Below are positions 25,408 to 35,000 of a stretch of 50,954 nucleotides of DNA, one piece after another. Origin of the DNA: Clostridia bacterium (GTDB taxonomy: Bacteria; Bacillota; Clostridia; Christensenellales; CAG-138). The position numbers and the translations under genes were made by a program. How positions within the stretch are numbered: the first letter of the stretch is position 1; each line of letters begins with the position of its first letter. The stretch spans positions 1-50,954 of the forward strand of contig JAFWJN010000036.1 of assembly GCA_017514685.1 (NCBI GenBank), given 5' to 3'. The notes under the pieces were generated by a model. That model worked only from the letters and a program-made list of their open reading frames with translations. It was not told the DNA's origin and did no database searches.

Positions 25408-26211
25408 ATGCTCGGAGCGATTATCGGGGATATCGTGGGATCACGGTATGAATTCAACAACATCAAGACAAAACAGTTTCCACTCTTCAGCAGCAGATGT
25501 TTCTTTACGGATGACTCGGTCATGACGCTCGCGATTGCGGAAGCGGTTATGGCATGCGACGGAAATTATCAGGATCTTTCAGAAAAAGCAGTTGAATATA
25601 TGCAAAGAATCGGGAGAAGATACGGTGACTGCGGATATGGCGGAAGGTTTTTTGACTGGATGTTCAGCAAGAACCCAAAGCCGTACGGCAGTTATGGAAA
25701 CGGTGCCGGGATGAGAGTCAGCTCGGTTGCCTGGGCAGCGAGATCATTAGAGGAATGCATCGAAATGAGCCATGCGGTGACGGAAGTGACGCATAACCAT
25801 CCGGAGGGCATCAAAGGCGCGGAAGCGATCGCAGTCTGCACATATCTGGCGCTTCACGGAGCAGGAAAAGAAGAGATCCGCAAATACGTGAACGATCATT
25901 ACTACACGCTGGACTTCACGTTGGATGGGATTCGGGGCACCTACCGGTTCAATGAAACTTGCATGGATACGATTCCGCAGGCGATTGAGGCTTTTTTAGA
26001 AGCGGAAGACTTTGAGGATGCGATCCGGAATGCAATCTCTATCGGCGGAGACAGCGATACGCTTGGAGCGTGTACCGGAGCAATCGCAGAAGCCTTCTTC
26101 GGAATTCCGGAATGGATCCGGGACGAAGCACAGCAGTTTCTTGATCGGCAGCTGTCTGACATTCTGATTGATTTTGAGGACGGGTTTCCTCCGAAGATCA
26201 CAGGGCGATAA
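25408..26211 (+). CDS. ADP-ribosylglycohydrolase family protein
   Basis: 267 residues. Metal-binding motifs of the ARH/DraG family are present: GAIIGDIVGSRYE at the N-terminus, FTDDSVMTLA, and IGGDSDTLGACTGAIAEAFF near the C-terminus, with the Asp residues that hold two magnesium or manganese ions. Such enzymes remove ADP-ribose from arginine, serine, nucleic acids or small molecules. It has a good GGAGG site before the ATG at 25408. Its neighbour with GGCT-like domains suggests a small-molecule or protein-repair operon; the substrate is unknown. Confidence 0.9.
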   Translation: MLGAIIGDIVGSRYEFNNIKTKQFPLFSSRCFFTDDSVMTLAIAEAVMACDGNYQDLSEKAVEYMQRIGRRYGDCGYGGRFFDWMFSKNPKPYGSYGNGAGMRVSSVAWAARSLEECIEMSHAVTEVTHNHPEGIKGAEAIAVCTYLALHGAGKEEIRKYVNDHYYTLDFTLDGIRGTYRFNETCMDTIPQAIEAFLEAEDFEDAIRNAISIGGDSDTLGACTGAIAEAFFGIPEWIRDEAQQFLDRQLSDILIDFEDGFPPKITGR

Positions 26212-26285
26212 CCTTGAACAGCAGAAGAAAAAATCATCAAACCGTTATGACAAGCAGATAATATCAATGGGAGGGAATTAACATT

Positions 26286-26870
26286 ATGACAGCACAAATC
26301 GGCGATATCTATCGGTACAAGGGTGAGGAGTATTCCATCACAGCTCTGACAGATTTTATCCCGTTCAGTCCGCGGCAATACGGTCTGGAACCGCAGTCAT
26401 GCTGCACTGCATGCTGGGAAGGATATTTTTGCGCATTTGATATTCGGGACGACGGAATATATCTGCATAACCTGTTCATTTACAACGGTGAAGGAAAGTA
26501 CCCGGATCTGAACGGAGTTTCTGCCGATCCTCCTGAGAAGGGATTCTGGGGCCACAGACGGTATTCGAACGTTAATCTTCTCATCCCATATACCGGCGGT
26601 ATTCTGGGAGGAAGAGAATTCATTGACGATTATTATATTCATATGGGCTTTCAGATGCCGTTTGCCTATAAGATCCTGAAAGAGTTCGTGTTTGAAAAGG
26701 GCAAACTAATTAACATCATTGACCACAGTGATGAGGCTGCAAAAATGCGGGAAAGAATCAATCCGTATAAAAGAGACTGGGACTTAATGGGAAAATCTGT
26801 CGGAGAATTTGTAAATGATAGTTTCGACCTTACCTATAAAGGTCGATGGTTTGTGCCGGAGGATTATTAA
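26286..26870 (+). CDS. hypothetical protein
   Basis: 194 residues with GGGAGGG before the ATG at 26286. Not recognised as a named family. No signal peptide or membrane helix. It is rich in aromatic residues and glycine, with phrases such as GDIYRYKGEEYSITALTDF and FCAFDIRDDGIYLHNLFIY resembling the short beta-rich folds of immunity or cyclophilin-like proteins. It lies in a run of unrelated small genes (24-28 kb) with similar spacing, as is common for immunity or accessory clusters, but there is no toxin gene beside it. Confidence 0.6.
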   Translation: MTAQIGDIYRYKGEEYSITALTDFIPFSPRQYGLEPQSCCTACWEGYFCAFDIRDDGIYLHNLFIYNGEGKYPDLNGVSADPPEKGFWGHRRYSNVNLLIPYTGGILGGREFIDDYYIHMGFQMPFAYKILKEFVFEKGKLINIIDHSDEAAKMRERINPYKRDWDLMGKSVGEFVNDSFDLTYKGRWFVPEDY

Positions 26871-26905
26871 AGACGGAAGATAATGATTTGAAGGAGATTA
26901 CAAAT

Positions 26906-27028
26906 GTGCCGGAAGTATTGAAAAGAGACTATGAAACAGGTGATTTCAGTGAGTTGTTTCCTTTCCTCACGGACGACTGTGAATTCAATATTCGGACGGG
27001 AGTCTTTTCAGCTGCGGAGAAGCGATGA
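26906..27028 (+). pseudogene. remnant of a SnoaL/NTF2-like gene
   Basis: A ribosome site (AAGGAG) is placed nine bases before a GTG at 26906, opening 40 codons that read VPEVLKRDYETGDFSELFPF then LTDDCEF before TGA. That pattern resembles the N-terminus of small SnoaL/NTF2-like proteins, which normally run to 120 residues or more. The frame then loses similarity after about 30 codons and stops. It is best read as the 5' piece of a gene whose remainder was deleted when the next gene was joined on. Confidence 0.4.
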
Positions 27029-27071
27029 GCGAAAGATGACAGATCGATAAAGAACAAGGAGGAAACCATCA

Positions 27072-27872
27072 TTGGAAAAAGATCACATAACGGCTGTCTG
27101 CATTTCATACGGGGTTCCTGAATACTTAGCTGATGGGCGGAATTCAATCACTCTGGTAAAGCTTCCGATAGGAACAACAGAACTTGATATCCACTGTATG
27201 ATGAGAGGGGGAGATGTTGTCGGAAACTTCCGCGGATGGTTTGTACCCCTTCATAGAGTCATAGGAATCTACAGTGTCATTGATAGAAGTCTGTTCTATG
27301 AGGTTGATTCGGATGGAAATCTAACAGGGTTCAGTGATGAGGATGCAGAAAAATTAGTCAGTATATATGATTCACTGCGACAGAAATATGAGCAGGATCC
27401 TGAATGTGATCCCGACAGAGTTGATTTCCACGCACTGTGGGAACTGAGAAATATGGCAAAACCGTTGCTGCCCATGGATCCTATCATTGAAAAAGAGGAA
27501 AAACACGATGAAGCAGAGGATGGGTTCGCGATTTTCATGAAAAATCCATTCTGGCGGAGAATCTACGAAGGCGCACCGGGCTGGCGGCTGAAAGAGTATT
27601 TCCGCAACCGATTCAATGCATCAAAATCTGTGACACATTCCGGAAATCAATGTGAAGAAGTCCGTAGAAAACTTGAAAAGCTGATCCTGATAAAAAGCGA
27701 TCTTCAATATTTGCAGCTGTTTGCAAAGAATGATGAAATGTGGGATTATTACGAACGAGCGATACAATCATTATCAGGGGAGCATGAAGGTAAGGGGATC
27801 AGAGCGTCTTCCGTCCGGATAGAAGAGTGGAGTCCGTGGCTTGATGCCGATGAGTGCGGAAATAAGGAATAA
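27072..27872 (+). CDS. hypothetical protein
   Basis: 266 residues starting at a TTG at 27072 with AAGGAGG nine bases before it. No recognised domain. The N-terminal 80 residues are beta-rich (LVKLPIGTTELDIHCMMRGG), residues 85-125 are acidic and helical, and the C-terminal part is helical with many charged residues. No signal peptide or membrane segment. It is the last gene before a bidirectional terminator. Confidence 0.6.
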   Translation: MEKDHITAVCISYGVPEYLADGRNSITLVKLPIGTTELDIHCMMRGGDVVGNFRGWFVPLHRVIGIYSVIDRSLFYEVDSDGNLTGFSDEDAEKLVSIYDSLRQKYEQDPECDPDRVDFHALWELRNMAKPLLPMDPIIEKEEKHDEAEDGFAIFMKNPFWRRIYEGAPGWRLKEYFRNRFNASKSVTHSGNQCEEVRRKLEKLILIKSDLQYLQLFAKNDEMWDYYERAIQSLSGEHEGKGIRASSVRIEEWSPWLDADECGNKE

Positions 27873-27890
27873 AACTATTGCATAGAATTG

Positions 27891-27936
27891 AAAAATCGAA
27901 TGGTGATAACAGGATTCGTTTTCACCATTCGATTTT
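27891..27936. terminator. bidirectional terminator
   Basis: AAAATCGAATGGTGA at 27892-27906 and TCACCATTCGATTTT at 27922-27936 form a perfect 15-base stem with A and T ends. It serves both the rightward hypothetical gene and the leftward MFS gene. Confidence 0.9.
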
Positions 27937-27970
27937 GATTTCAGCGGATGAGGATAAACTGGATCAATGA

Positions 27971-29305
27971 TCAGTCATCCATGTTTTCATATGCTTCCAG
28001 ACCGCGCTTGCTTTCCACTTTCGCGTCACCGTGACGGACGAACAGCATCGTCACAAAGCTGAGCGCGACAAACAGGGCGGCATACGGGAAGAGGACTTTA
28101 TAGGAGATCGCGCGCATCAGGGTTCCGGCGACGATCGGGGTCACGACTTGCGCCGCCATGGACGCCGTATAGTAATAACCGGTGAATTTGCCGATATCGG
28201 AACCTTTGCACATTTCAACGACCATCGGGAGAGAGTTGACGTTAATGGACGCCCACGCGATACCGACCAGCGCGAAGAGGACGTACATGATCAGATTGAT
28301 GGAGGTAAAGATACTGGTCAGGATGAAGCCGGCAATGAAGCAGGACGCAAGAAGAATGATGCCGAACATGATGGTCTTTTTCCGCCCGACTTTGGAAGCC
28401 ACGATACCGACAGGGATGTAGGAAACGATCGCGCCTGCGGTGCCGACCAGGAGACAGGTCGACGCTCCGCCGAGCCCCTGCCCCATGACGACGCTGACAT
28501 AAGTCGTAAACCAGGTGGAGACGGCGTTGTAGCCGATAAACCACAGTACAATGGATGCAAGAATGAATCCAAGGGAACGTTTGACTTCGGGAGGAAGCAC
28601 CTCGTTTCCGGAACCGTCATCCTTGGCAAGATCCCATTCGGGATGCTCCGCTTCCAGCGCGCGGGTCTCTTCGACCAGTTTCGGCTCCTTTATGGTCAGG
28701 AACAGAACGCCGACAGCTACGAACATCAGGCTGGCGACCGCGATGAACAGCGGCTGATAGTTGACATGATCCAGTCCCGCCGTTTTAGAGTTCGGATACA
28801 TGACAGCGGCAATGCCGAGGTAGATGATACCGCCGACCGCGCCCATCAGGTTGATGATCGCGTTCGCTTTGGAACGGAGAGGCTTGGGCGTGACATCCGG
28901 CATCAAAGCGACTGCCGGGGAGCGATAGGTTCCCATTGCGATCAACAGCAGCCCCAGAACCACGACAAAGGAGATCATCTTGAAGGGGGATGCAGACGCT
29001 GCGTAACTGTTGTCCAGAATCGGAAGAAGATTCAGGAGAATGATCGCGCAGCCCGTACCGAACAGGATGTACGGCATGCGCTTTCCGATCTTCGTATTCG
29101 TTTTATCGGACAGACCTCCGAAGAACGGGAGCAGGAACAGCGCCAGAATGTTGTCCGCTGCCATGATCACACCGGAGATGGTCTCGTTCATGTGGAACGT
29201 ATTGGTTAAGATCAGAGGGACGATATTGTCATACATCTGCCAGAAAGCGCAGATGGACAAAAATGCAAGTCCGACGAGGAACGTGCGCTTGTTGTTGAGC
29301 TTCAT
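27971..29305 (-). CDS. MFS transporter, SLC45/sugar-type
   Basis: 444 residues with about 12 membrane helices. The MFS loop signature is seen after helix 2 (GGLSDKTNTKIGKRMPYI) and repeated after helix 8 (VASKVGRKKTIM). The SPAVALMPDVTPKPLRSKAN segment after helix 4 is typical of the glycoside/sugar-transporting SLC45-like and GPH-like group. Uptake of a di- or monosaccharide released by the GH3 enzymes is plausible but they are 20 kb away. ATG at 29305 with GGAGG. It has its own promoter and a shared terminator. Confidence 0.85.
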   Translation of the reverse strand: MKLNNKRTFLVGLAFLSICAFWQMYDNIVPLILTNTFHMNETISGVIMAADNILALFLLPFFGGLSDKTNTKIGKRMPYILFGTGCAIILLNLLPILDNSYAASASPFKMISFVVVLGLLLIAMGTYRSPAVALMPDVTPKPLRSKANAIINLMGAVGGIIYLGIAAVMYPNSKTAGLDHVNYQPLFIAVASLMFVAVGVLFLTIKEPKLVEETRALEAEHPEWDLAKDDGSGNEVLPPEVKRSLGFILASIVLWFIGYNAVSTWFTTYVSVVMGQGLGGASTCLLVGTAGAIVSYIPVGIVASKVGRKKTIMFGIILLASCFIAGFILTSIFTSINLIMYVLFALVGIAWASINVNSLPMVVEMCKGSDIGKFTGYYYTASMAAQVVTPIVAGTLMRAISYKVLFPYAALFVALSFVTMLFVRHGDAKVESKRGLEAYENMDD

Positions 29306-29339
29306 GCGGGACCTCCATTTATTATTTTCCTAATTCAAT

Positions 29340-29368
29340 ATTTTACATTATCAAAGAATTCTTTTCAA
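29340..29368 (-). promoter_or_regulatory. promoter of MFS gene
   Basis: On the minus strand TTGAAA (29363-29368) and TAAAAT (29340-29345) with a 17-base spacer, 35 bases upstream of the ATG. Confidence 0.7.
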
Positions 29369-29465
29369 CTGTCCTTTGCGAAATATGGATTTTTACGGAA
29401 AGGTATAATATACTGTTATCAAAGACAAAGGATAGGACATTGATCCGCCGGGAGGGGGAAGGAAC

Positions 29466-31640
29466 ATGGAGCAGACCGGTAAAAAAGAACTGTGGCAGGG
29501 CTGGAGAACCGTCCAGCTGCTCGGCCGCGGTGGCTATGGGGAAGTATATGAAGTGGAACGGGACATGGAAGGTCTTGTTCCTGAGAAGGCTGCGGTCAAG
29601 CGGATCCCGATCCCGCAGGACCAAAGAGAAATCGACCGGCTCCGCGCCCGCGGATATCAGGACGAGGAGATTGCGGAATACTATAAAAAACGTCTTCTGG
29701 AAACTCTGAAGGAGTACCGCGTCACAGCGGAACTGAAAGGACATCCGAACATTGTCGGATGTGACGATATCCGCTATGAACAGCAGGCGGACGGCATCGG
29801 ATGGGATGTTTTTGTGAAGATGGAACTGCTGCTTCCGCTTTCAAGAGCAATCGATTCCTTCACCAGGGAAAAACAGGTCGCAAAACTCGGAAAGGATGTC
29901 TTAAGGGCATTGATCCAGTGCGAAAAGAAGGGGATTGCCTGCAGCGGCGTCAAACCGCAGAATATCTTTCTGTCGAAGAGCGGGGACTGTAAACTCGGAG
30001 ACATCGGCATCGCGAAGATGACGGACAGAAAAGGGAAAGAGATCGATGATCCGGATTTTTCCGCTCCGGAAGTTCTGGAAGGCGCTCCGCACAGCAGAAG
30101 ATCGGACATTTATTCGCTCGGCATGGTGCTGTACTGGATGCTCAATGAACGCAGGGTTCCGTTTGTAGTTCTGCCTCCGGAGGTCCCGAACAGCGCGGAC
30201 AGGGAGGAGGCAATCGGCAGAAGGCTTTCGGGAGAACCATTCCCAGACCCGGTGCATGGCAGCGAGGAACTGATAGGGATCGTGCAGAAAGCATGCGCGT
30301 TCCGCCCGGAAGAACGGTATCAGAGCGCGCAGGAGATGCTGGATGATCTGGAGGAATTCACAAAATCAAATGCCGGAGGATGGATCAACGGAGAGAGAAA
30401 TCCCGTAAGGCCGGTACCGATCAGCATTCCGCTTCCAAAGGAGGAGGAAGAAACGGAAGACCAATCTGTCGAGCTGTTTGACAGGGAAGAGGCTGAAGAG
30501 GAAGAAGAAACACCGGAGGAAGAAGAAACGCCGGAGGAGGAAGAGATTGCAGAAAGCGGGTCAAAGCTGAGCGAAAAGCAGCGTGTGCTGCTTATGGTAG
30601 CCGGGGCGATTCTGTTGCTTCTGCTGACAGTGGTCATTGCAAGTCTTACGATATGGTCCTGTTCCAATAAGAAAGATAATATGCCTGTCGTACAGGCGAC
30701 AGAACAGCCGGCAGTGACCGAAGTGCCGACGGATAAACCGGAAGCACCGACGTTAAAGCCGACAGACAAACCGACGACTGAACCGACCAAAGAACCGACC
30801 GCCGCACCTACGGCAACTCCGACACCCGGACCGACCGCTACTCCGAAGACTCCCAAGTATTTCACGTTCGGCGGTCAGCAGATCGCACCCGGTGCAGACA
30901 CGGTTGATATTGCGGGCAAACGGGATGCGAGGATCAAAATCTCCAAGGAGGAGATGGACCAGCTTGTCTATTTCTGCCCCAAACTGAAAAAGCTTTCTCT
31001 GGATTACTGCGATATCGCGGACTGCAGCAGAATCGGGGAACTGACATCGCTGACGGAACTGCTCATCACAACGACAGGAAACATCAACGGCGTGGGAAAA
31101 ATGTCTGACATCAGCTGGGTCCGTTCGCTGACCAAACTCCGGAGAATCAGTTTTGCGCACAATGCCATTTCGGATATCAGCGCGATCGAAGATCTGACCG
31201 GTCTGGAACGGCTGAATCTGGCGGACAACCGACTTGAGAACAGCGATCTGCAGTATCTGTGCAATCTGCAGAGTCTGCAGAACCTGTATCTGTACTCGAA
31301 TACGGAGCTGTCGGATGTCAGCGATCTTGCGGAACTGGAGAACCTCGTTCTGCTGCATCTCGGCGGATGCAGACTGATCGATGATATCAGCATGCTGACG
31401 GATCTGCCGTTCCTGAGAGAAATGAATCTCGGCTATCTGGATAAGCTTTCCTATAGTTATTTCAAGGATTTCAAGACCTTGGATACGCTCTGGCTCCAGG
31501 GGTGCAATGCAAGCCGGGACTACACGGGTCTTGCCGCCTGCAAGAGACTGAAGAAAGTCTACATCTATTCAAACGATACCAAACTGGAAAGTACACTGAA
31601 GAAAGCAATCCCGAAAGTCACCATTACCAAGCAGGGCTGA
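29466..31640 (+). CDS. transmembrane pseudokinase with extracellular leucine-rich repeats
   Basis: 724 residues. Residues 15-300 are a protein-kinase fold with a glycine loop GRGGYG (20-25), Lys 45 (AAVK) and an APE segment (200-202). The HRD motif reads Cys-Ser-Gly (159-161) before VKPQN, so the catalytic Asp is missing, and DFG reads DIG (179-181). An acidic linker is followed by one membrane helix (374-397), a Thr/Pro-rich stalk (410-463) and LRRs (about 470-724; LERLNLADN, LQNLYLYSN). Topology is kinase inside, LRR outside. Loss of the catalytic Asp predicts a scaffold or allosteric receptor; its closest relative here, starting at 50464, keeps HRD. It sits just upstream of the type VII locus. 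The ATG at 29466 follows GGGAGGGGGAAGG. Confidence 0.88.
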   Translation: MEQTGKKELWQGWRTVQLLGRGGYGEVYEVERDMEGLVPEKAAVKRIPIPQDQREIDRLRARGYQDEEIAEYYKKRLLETLKEYRVTAELKGHPNIVGCDDIRYEQQADGIGWDVFVKMELLLPLSRAIDSFTREKQVAKLGKDVLRALIQCEKKGIACSGVKPQNIFLSKSGDCKLGDIGIAKMTDRKGKEIDDPDFSAPEVLEGAPHSRRSDIYSLGMVLYWMLNERRVPFVVLPPEVPNSADREEAIGRRLSGEPFPDPVHGSEELIGIVQKACAFRPEERYQSAQEMLDDLEEFTKSNAGGWINGERNPVRPVPISIPLPKEEEETEDQSVELFDREEAEEEEETPEEEETPEEEEIAESGSKLSEKQRVLLMVAGAILLLLLTVVIASLTIWSCSNKKDNMPVVQATEQPAVTEVPTDKPEAPTLKPTDKPTTEPTKEPTAAPTATPTPGPTATPKTPKYFTFGGQQIAPGADTVDIAGKRDARIKISKEEMDQLVYFCPKLKKLSLDYCDIADCSRIGELTSLTELLITTTGNINGVGKMSDISWVRSLTKLRRISFAHNAISDISAIEDLTGLERLNLADNRLENSDLQYLCNLQSLQNLYLYSNTELSDVSDLAELENLVLLHLGGCRLIDDISMLTDLPFLREMNLGYLDKLSYSYFKDFKTLDTLWLQGCNASRDYTGLAACKRLKKVYIYSNDTKLESTLKKAIPKVTITKQG

Positions 31641-31695
31641 TATCCAAAAGCCGGTCTTAGAGTGCCGGCAGAGAAAAGCATAACAGGAACATAAA

Positions 31696-31738
31696 GGATG
31701 CTCAAAAACCAAACTTACTTTTGAGCATCCCTCTGCTT
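31696..31738 (+). terminator. intrinsic terminator after pseudokinase gene
   Basis: GGATGCTCAAAA at 31696-31707 and TTTTGAGCATCC at 31719-31730, a perfect 12-base stem, then CTCTGCTTTT. Confidence 0.8.
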
Positions 31739-31883
31739 TTATAGGAACGTATGAAATCCGGGGATAATTGTCCTTCAAATTTGTTTCTATGTGCTTTTTT
31801 GTCTACAAGTGATAGCGGATAGCAATAAAGAAAGAATTAATTACACTTTTTCATGGCTCAATATAATATAACGTTTTATCAAC

Positions 31884-31912
31884 TTGCTTTTACATTGTGT
31901 TTATGATACGAT
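31884..31912 (+). promoter_or_regulatory. promoter of type VII secretion operon
   Basis: TTGCTT at 31884-31889 and TACGAT at 31907-31912 with a 17-base spacer. It would give a leader of about 130 bases before the essC start. Confidence 0.6.
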
Positions 31913-32051
31913 GAATTATCAAAACTTCGACAATAATAATTGAAAGTTACAAGGAATGTATTTATAATATCAGTAGTTTCCTAGTGATTGATATGCATGA
32001 TTGCAATCTGTGAACACGATTATATTCGACCGGTTATATGGAGATATTTGA

Positions 32052-35000
32052 ATGGATGAGCGATTACGGGCAGATTTGGACAGCGCAACAAACGAACCGC
32101 CTCAGATGAACATCAGAAATACAAAGGATTTGTTGGGAATACAGGTTACGGTTATCTCATATCGCGGTAATCTGCGTGAAACATACATCCCGATTGATTC
32201 GGATGGCATTCATTATGTCATGGATCAAGACGGAAAAGAACCCCTTTTATCTTTCCAGAAAAAAGATGATACTTGGAGAGCCTTTTGCGGAAAAAAGGTT
32301 TATTTCGTTATCTCCGGAAAAGCAAGCGGTAGCTTATCTGTTCCTTTGTATAATTGCTCGTTATATCATCTTGCAGGACCGGATGGCGGATATTACCTAT
32401 ATGCGGAAGAAGTTAACAAAGAAGCCGGGATTCGGCATAATTATTCTGTGGAGAAATATTGCCACATAACGATTGGGCGTGCTGACGATTGCGGTATTCT
32501 AATCAAGAATGATTATGTGTCGAGGCATCACGCTGAATTGATGTGGGACGAAAAAGGCTGGAGAATCATAGATACAAACAGTACGAATGGAGTATTTGTA
32601 AACGACAATAAGGCTCAGGATTCGTTGTTAAGGTATGGGGACAGCATATTCATTATGGGACTTCGTATTGTTGTCGGATTTGGTTTTATCTCCATCAATG
32701 ACGGCAACAAACGTGCGATAATCCAGTCACCGTATATTCATTCCTTGGAGAGCGAGAAAGACATCGTATATGCTCGGTTGAGCAAAGAAATCGAGAGACC
32801 TAAGGAGTCATATTTTAACAGACTGCCGAGAGAAAGAGAGATAATCAAAGCAGAACCGATCGTTTTCGATAATCCGCCACCGTCGATGAATGGGAATCAG
32901 ATTCCATTTATGCTGAGAATGGGAAGCCCCGCTCTTATGGGGGGAAGAGCTATTGCTACCGGGAATTATTTCATGGCAGCTACAAGCCTGATTATGCCTT
33001 TTCTCACACAAGGATTCTCTGAAAAAGAAAAAAAGGAATATGAAAAACAGAGAACCGAAAAATATGGAGCATACCTGGATGCGAAGAGAGAACAGATAAA
33101 GAACGAATGTATCGAGGAGAAAAGAATCCTAGATAAAACATATCCTGAAACAAGAACTGTAACCTCTTGGCCTGAGATAAAACGACGTTTATGGGAACGA
33201 AGAAATGTAGATGATGATTTTCTCTCAATCAGGATTGGATCCGGTGATACTCCGATGATGTCACAGTACGAATGTGACGAGGAACGTTTCAACATCGAAG
33301 AAGATGAGCTTGAGAAGGAGATGCGCAGCATTACAGCGCAACCCGCATGGCTGAAAAATGTTCCAGTACTGACATCATTAACGAAAGATTTCATCACGGG
33401 CATTCTGGGAGAACGAAGCCGCATTCATGACTTTGTGCTGAATCTGATGACACAGATTGTCATGACACATAGTCCCGATGAAGTGAAAATCATTCTGCTG
33501 TGTGATTCTGCGGAAGCAAAGAGATATGAGCAGTTCCGTTTTCAAAAGCACATGCGGACCGATGATTTTTCTATGCGGTTTTTGGCAACGAATCTTTCTG
33601 AAGCTTCCCGTATCAGTGGATTTTTAGCGGATCAGATTGAAGATAGTATTAATCAGCAGACCGAGCTTAAACTTAAAAAGATTCTCAAGGACAGACCTTA
33701 TTATGTTGTCTTTGCACTGGATAAAAAACTGTTCGACGCTGTTGAGACACTGAAGCATGTCCTGAAGCAGGATGATTCAATTGGAGTATCGATTATTGCG
33801 GGATTCCCTGAATTACCGAAAGAGTGTACAAAAATCTTCCAGCTCGGACTCTCTAAGAATAAGACATTATATATCAAGGAACCCGATCATTTCGAGGAAC
33901 TGTTTACTATCGATCGTATAAGTGAACCGGAAATAACAAAAGCGTTAATGCAAAGTGCAAGCATAAAGATTCCTACGGCTTCTGCTGCATATCTTCTTCC
34001 GAAGACTGTAACATTTCTGGAAATGTTTGGCGTAGGAAAGGTTGAGCATCTGGCTCCCTTGCGTCGATGGGCTGAAAATAACCCTGTCAAATCGCTTGCT
34101 GTTCCGGTTGGTGTCGGAACTGACGGCGAAGTATTCACGCTGGACCTCCATCAAAAACGGCAAGGACCACACGGTCTGGTTGCAGGTACGACCGGTTCCG
34201 GAAAATCCGAGTTTTTAATTACATACATTCTATCCTTGGCAGTGAATTTCTCACCGAACGAAGTCGCTTTTCTTTTGATTGACTATAAAGGAGGCGGTCT
34301 TGCAGGTGCCTTCTATGATGAGCAGCAGGGGCAGTTTTTGCCTCATGTTGTCGGAACGATCACAAATCTTGATGGGTCAGCGATCCAGCGCTCGCTCATC
34401 TCGATCAACGCTGAGCTGAAACGGCGCCAAAGAGTGCTGAACGAGGCAAAAAGTATTACCAACTCCGGTACAATGGATATCTATGATTACCAGAAATTAT
34501 TCCGTGCCGGAAAACTTACGAAACCGATGCCTCATCTGTTTATCATTTCGGATGAGTTTGCAGAATTGAAAGCGCAGCAACCGGAGTTTCTTGCCGAATT
34601 GATCAGTACTGCGCGTATCGGACGAAGCCTGGGCGTTCATTTGATTTTGGCGACGCAGAAACCTGCAGGTGTTGTCAATGACCAAATCGTTTCCAATACC
34701 AAATTCCGGGTTTGCCTGCGTGTTGCGGACAAGTCGGACAGTATGGATATGCTGAAACGACCTGAAGCCAGTGAGATACGTGATACCGGCCGGTTTTACC
34801 TGCAAGTCGGAAACAACGAATACTTTGCTTTAGGCCAGTCAGCTTGGTGCGGTGCGGCCTATGAACCATCGGATGAGCCACCTAAATCGGTTGATGAGAG
34901 TGTATCTGTTATCGATCCAACGGGGCAAGCAGTTCTTACCGTAAAACCTGAACGAAAAAAGACCAAGACAGAGATCAAGCAACTCGTTGCAGTCGTCAAT

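Larger units (their letters stand above)
31641..32051 (+). other. AT-rich intergenic region before essC
   Basis: 411 bases with the pseudokinase terminator at its left end and the essC promoter in its right half. The middle is AT-rich with no frame that has a ribosome site. Its composition is clearly more AT-rich than the GH3 region. Confidence 0.6.

Noticed and set aside
28031-29209. Long plus-strand frame of 392 codons opposite the MFS gene
   Set aside because: Rich in Arg, Asp and His as an antisense shadow of a hydrophobic gene. The minus-strand frame has clear MFS motifs, a ribosome site and a promoter.
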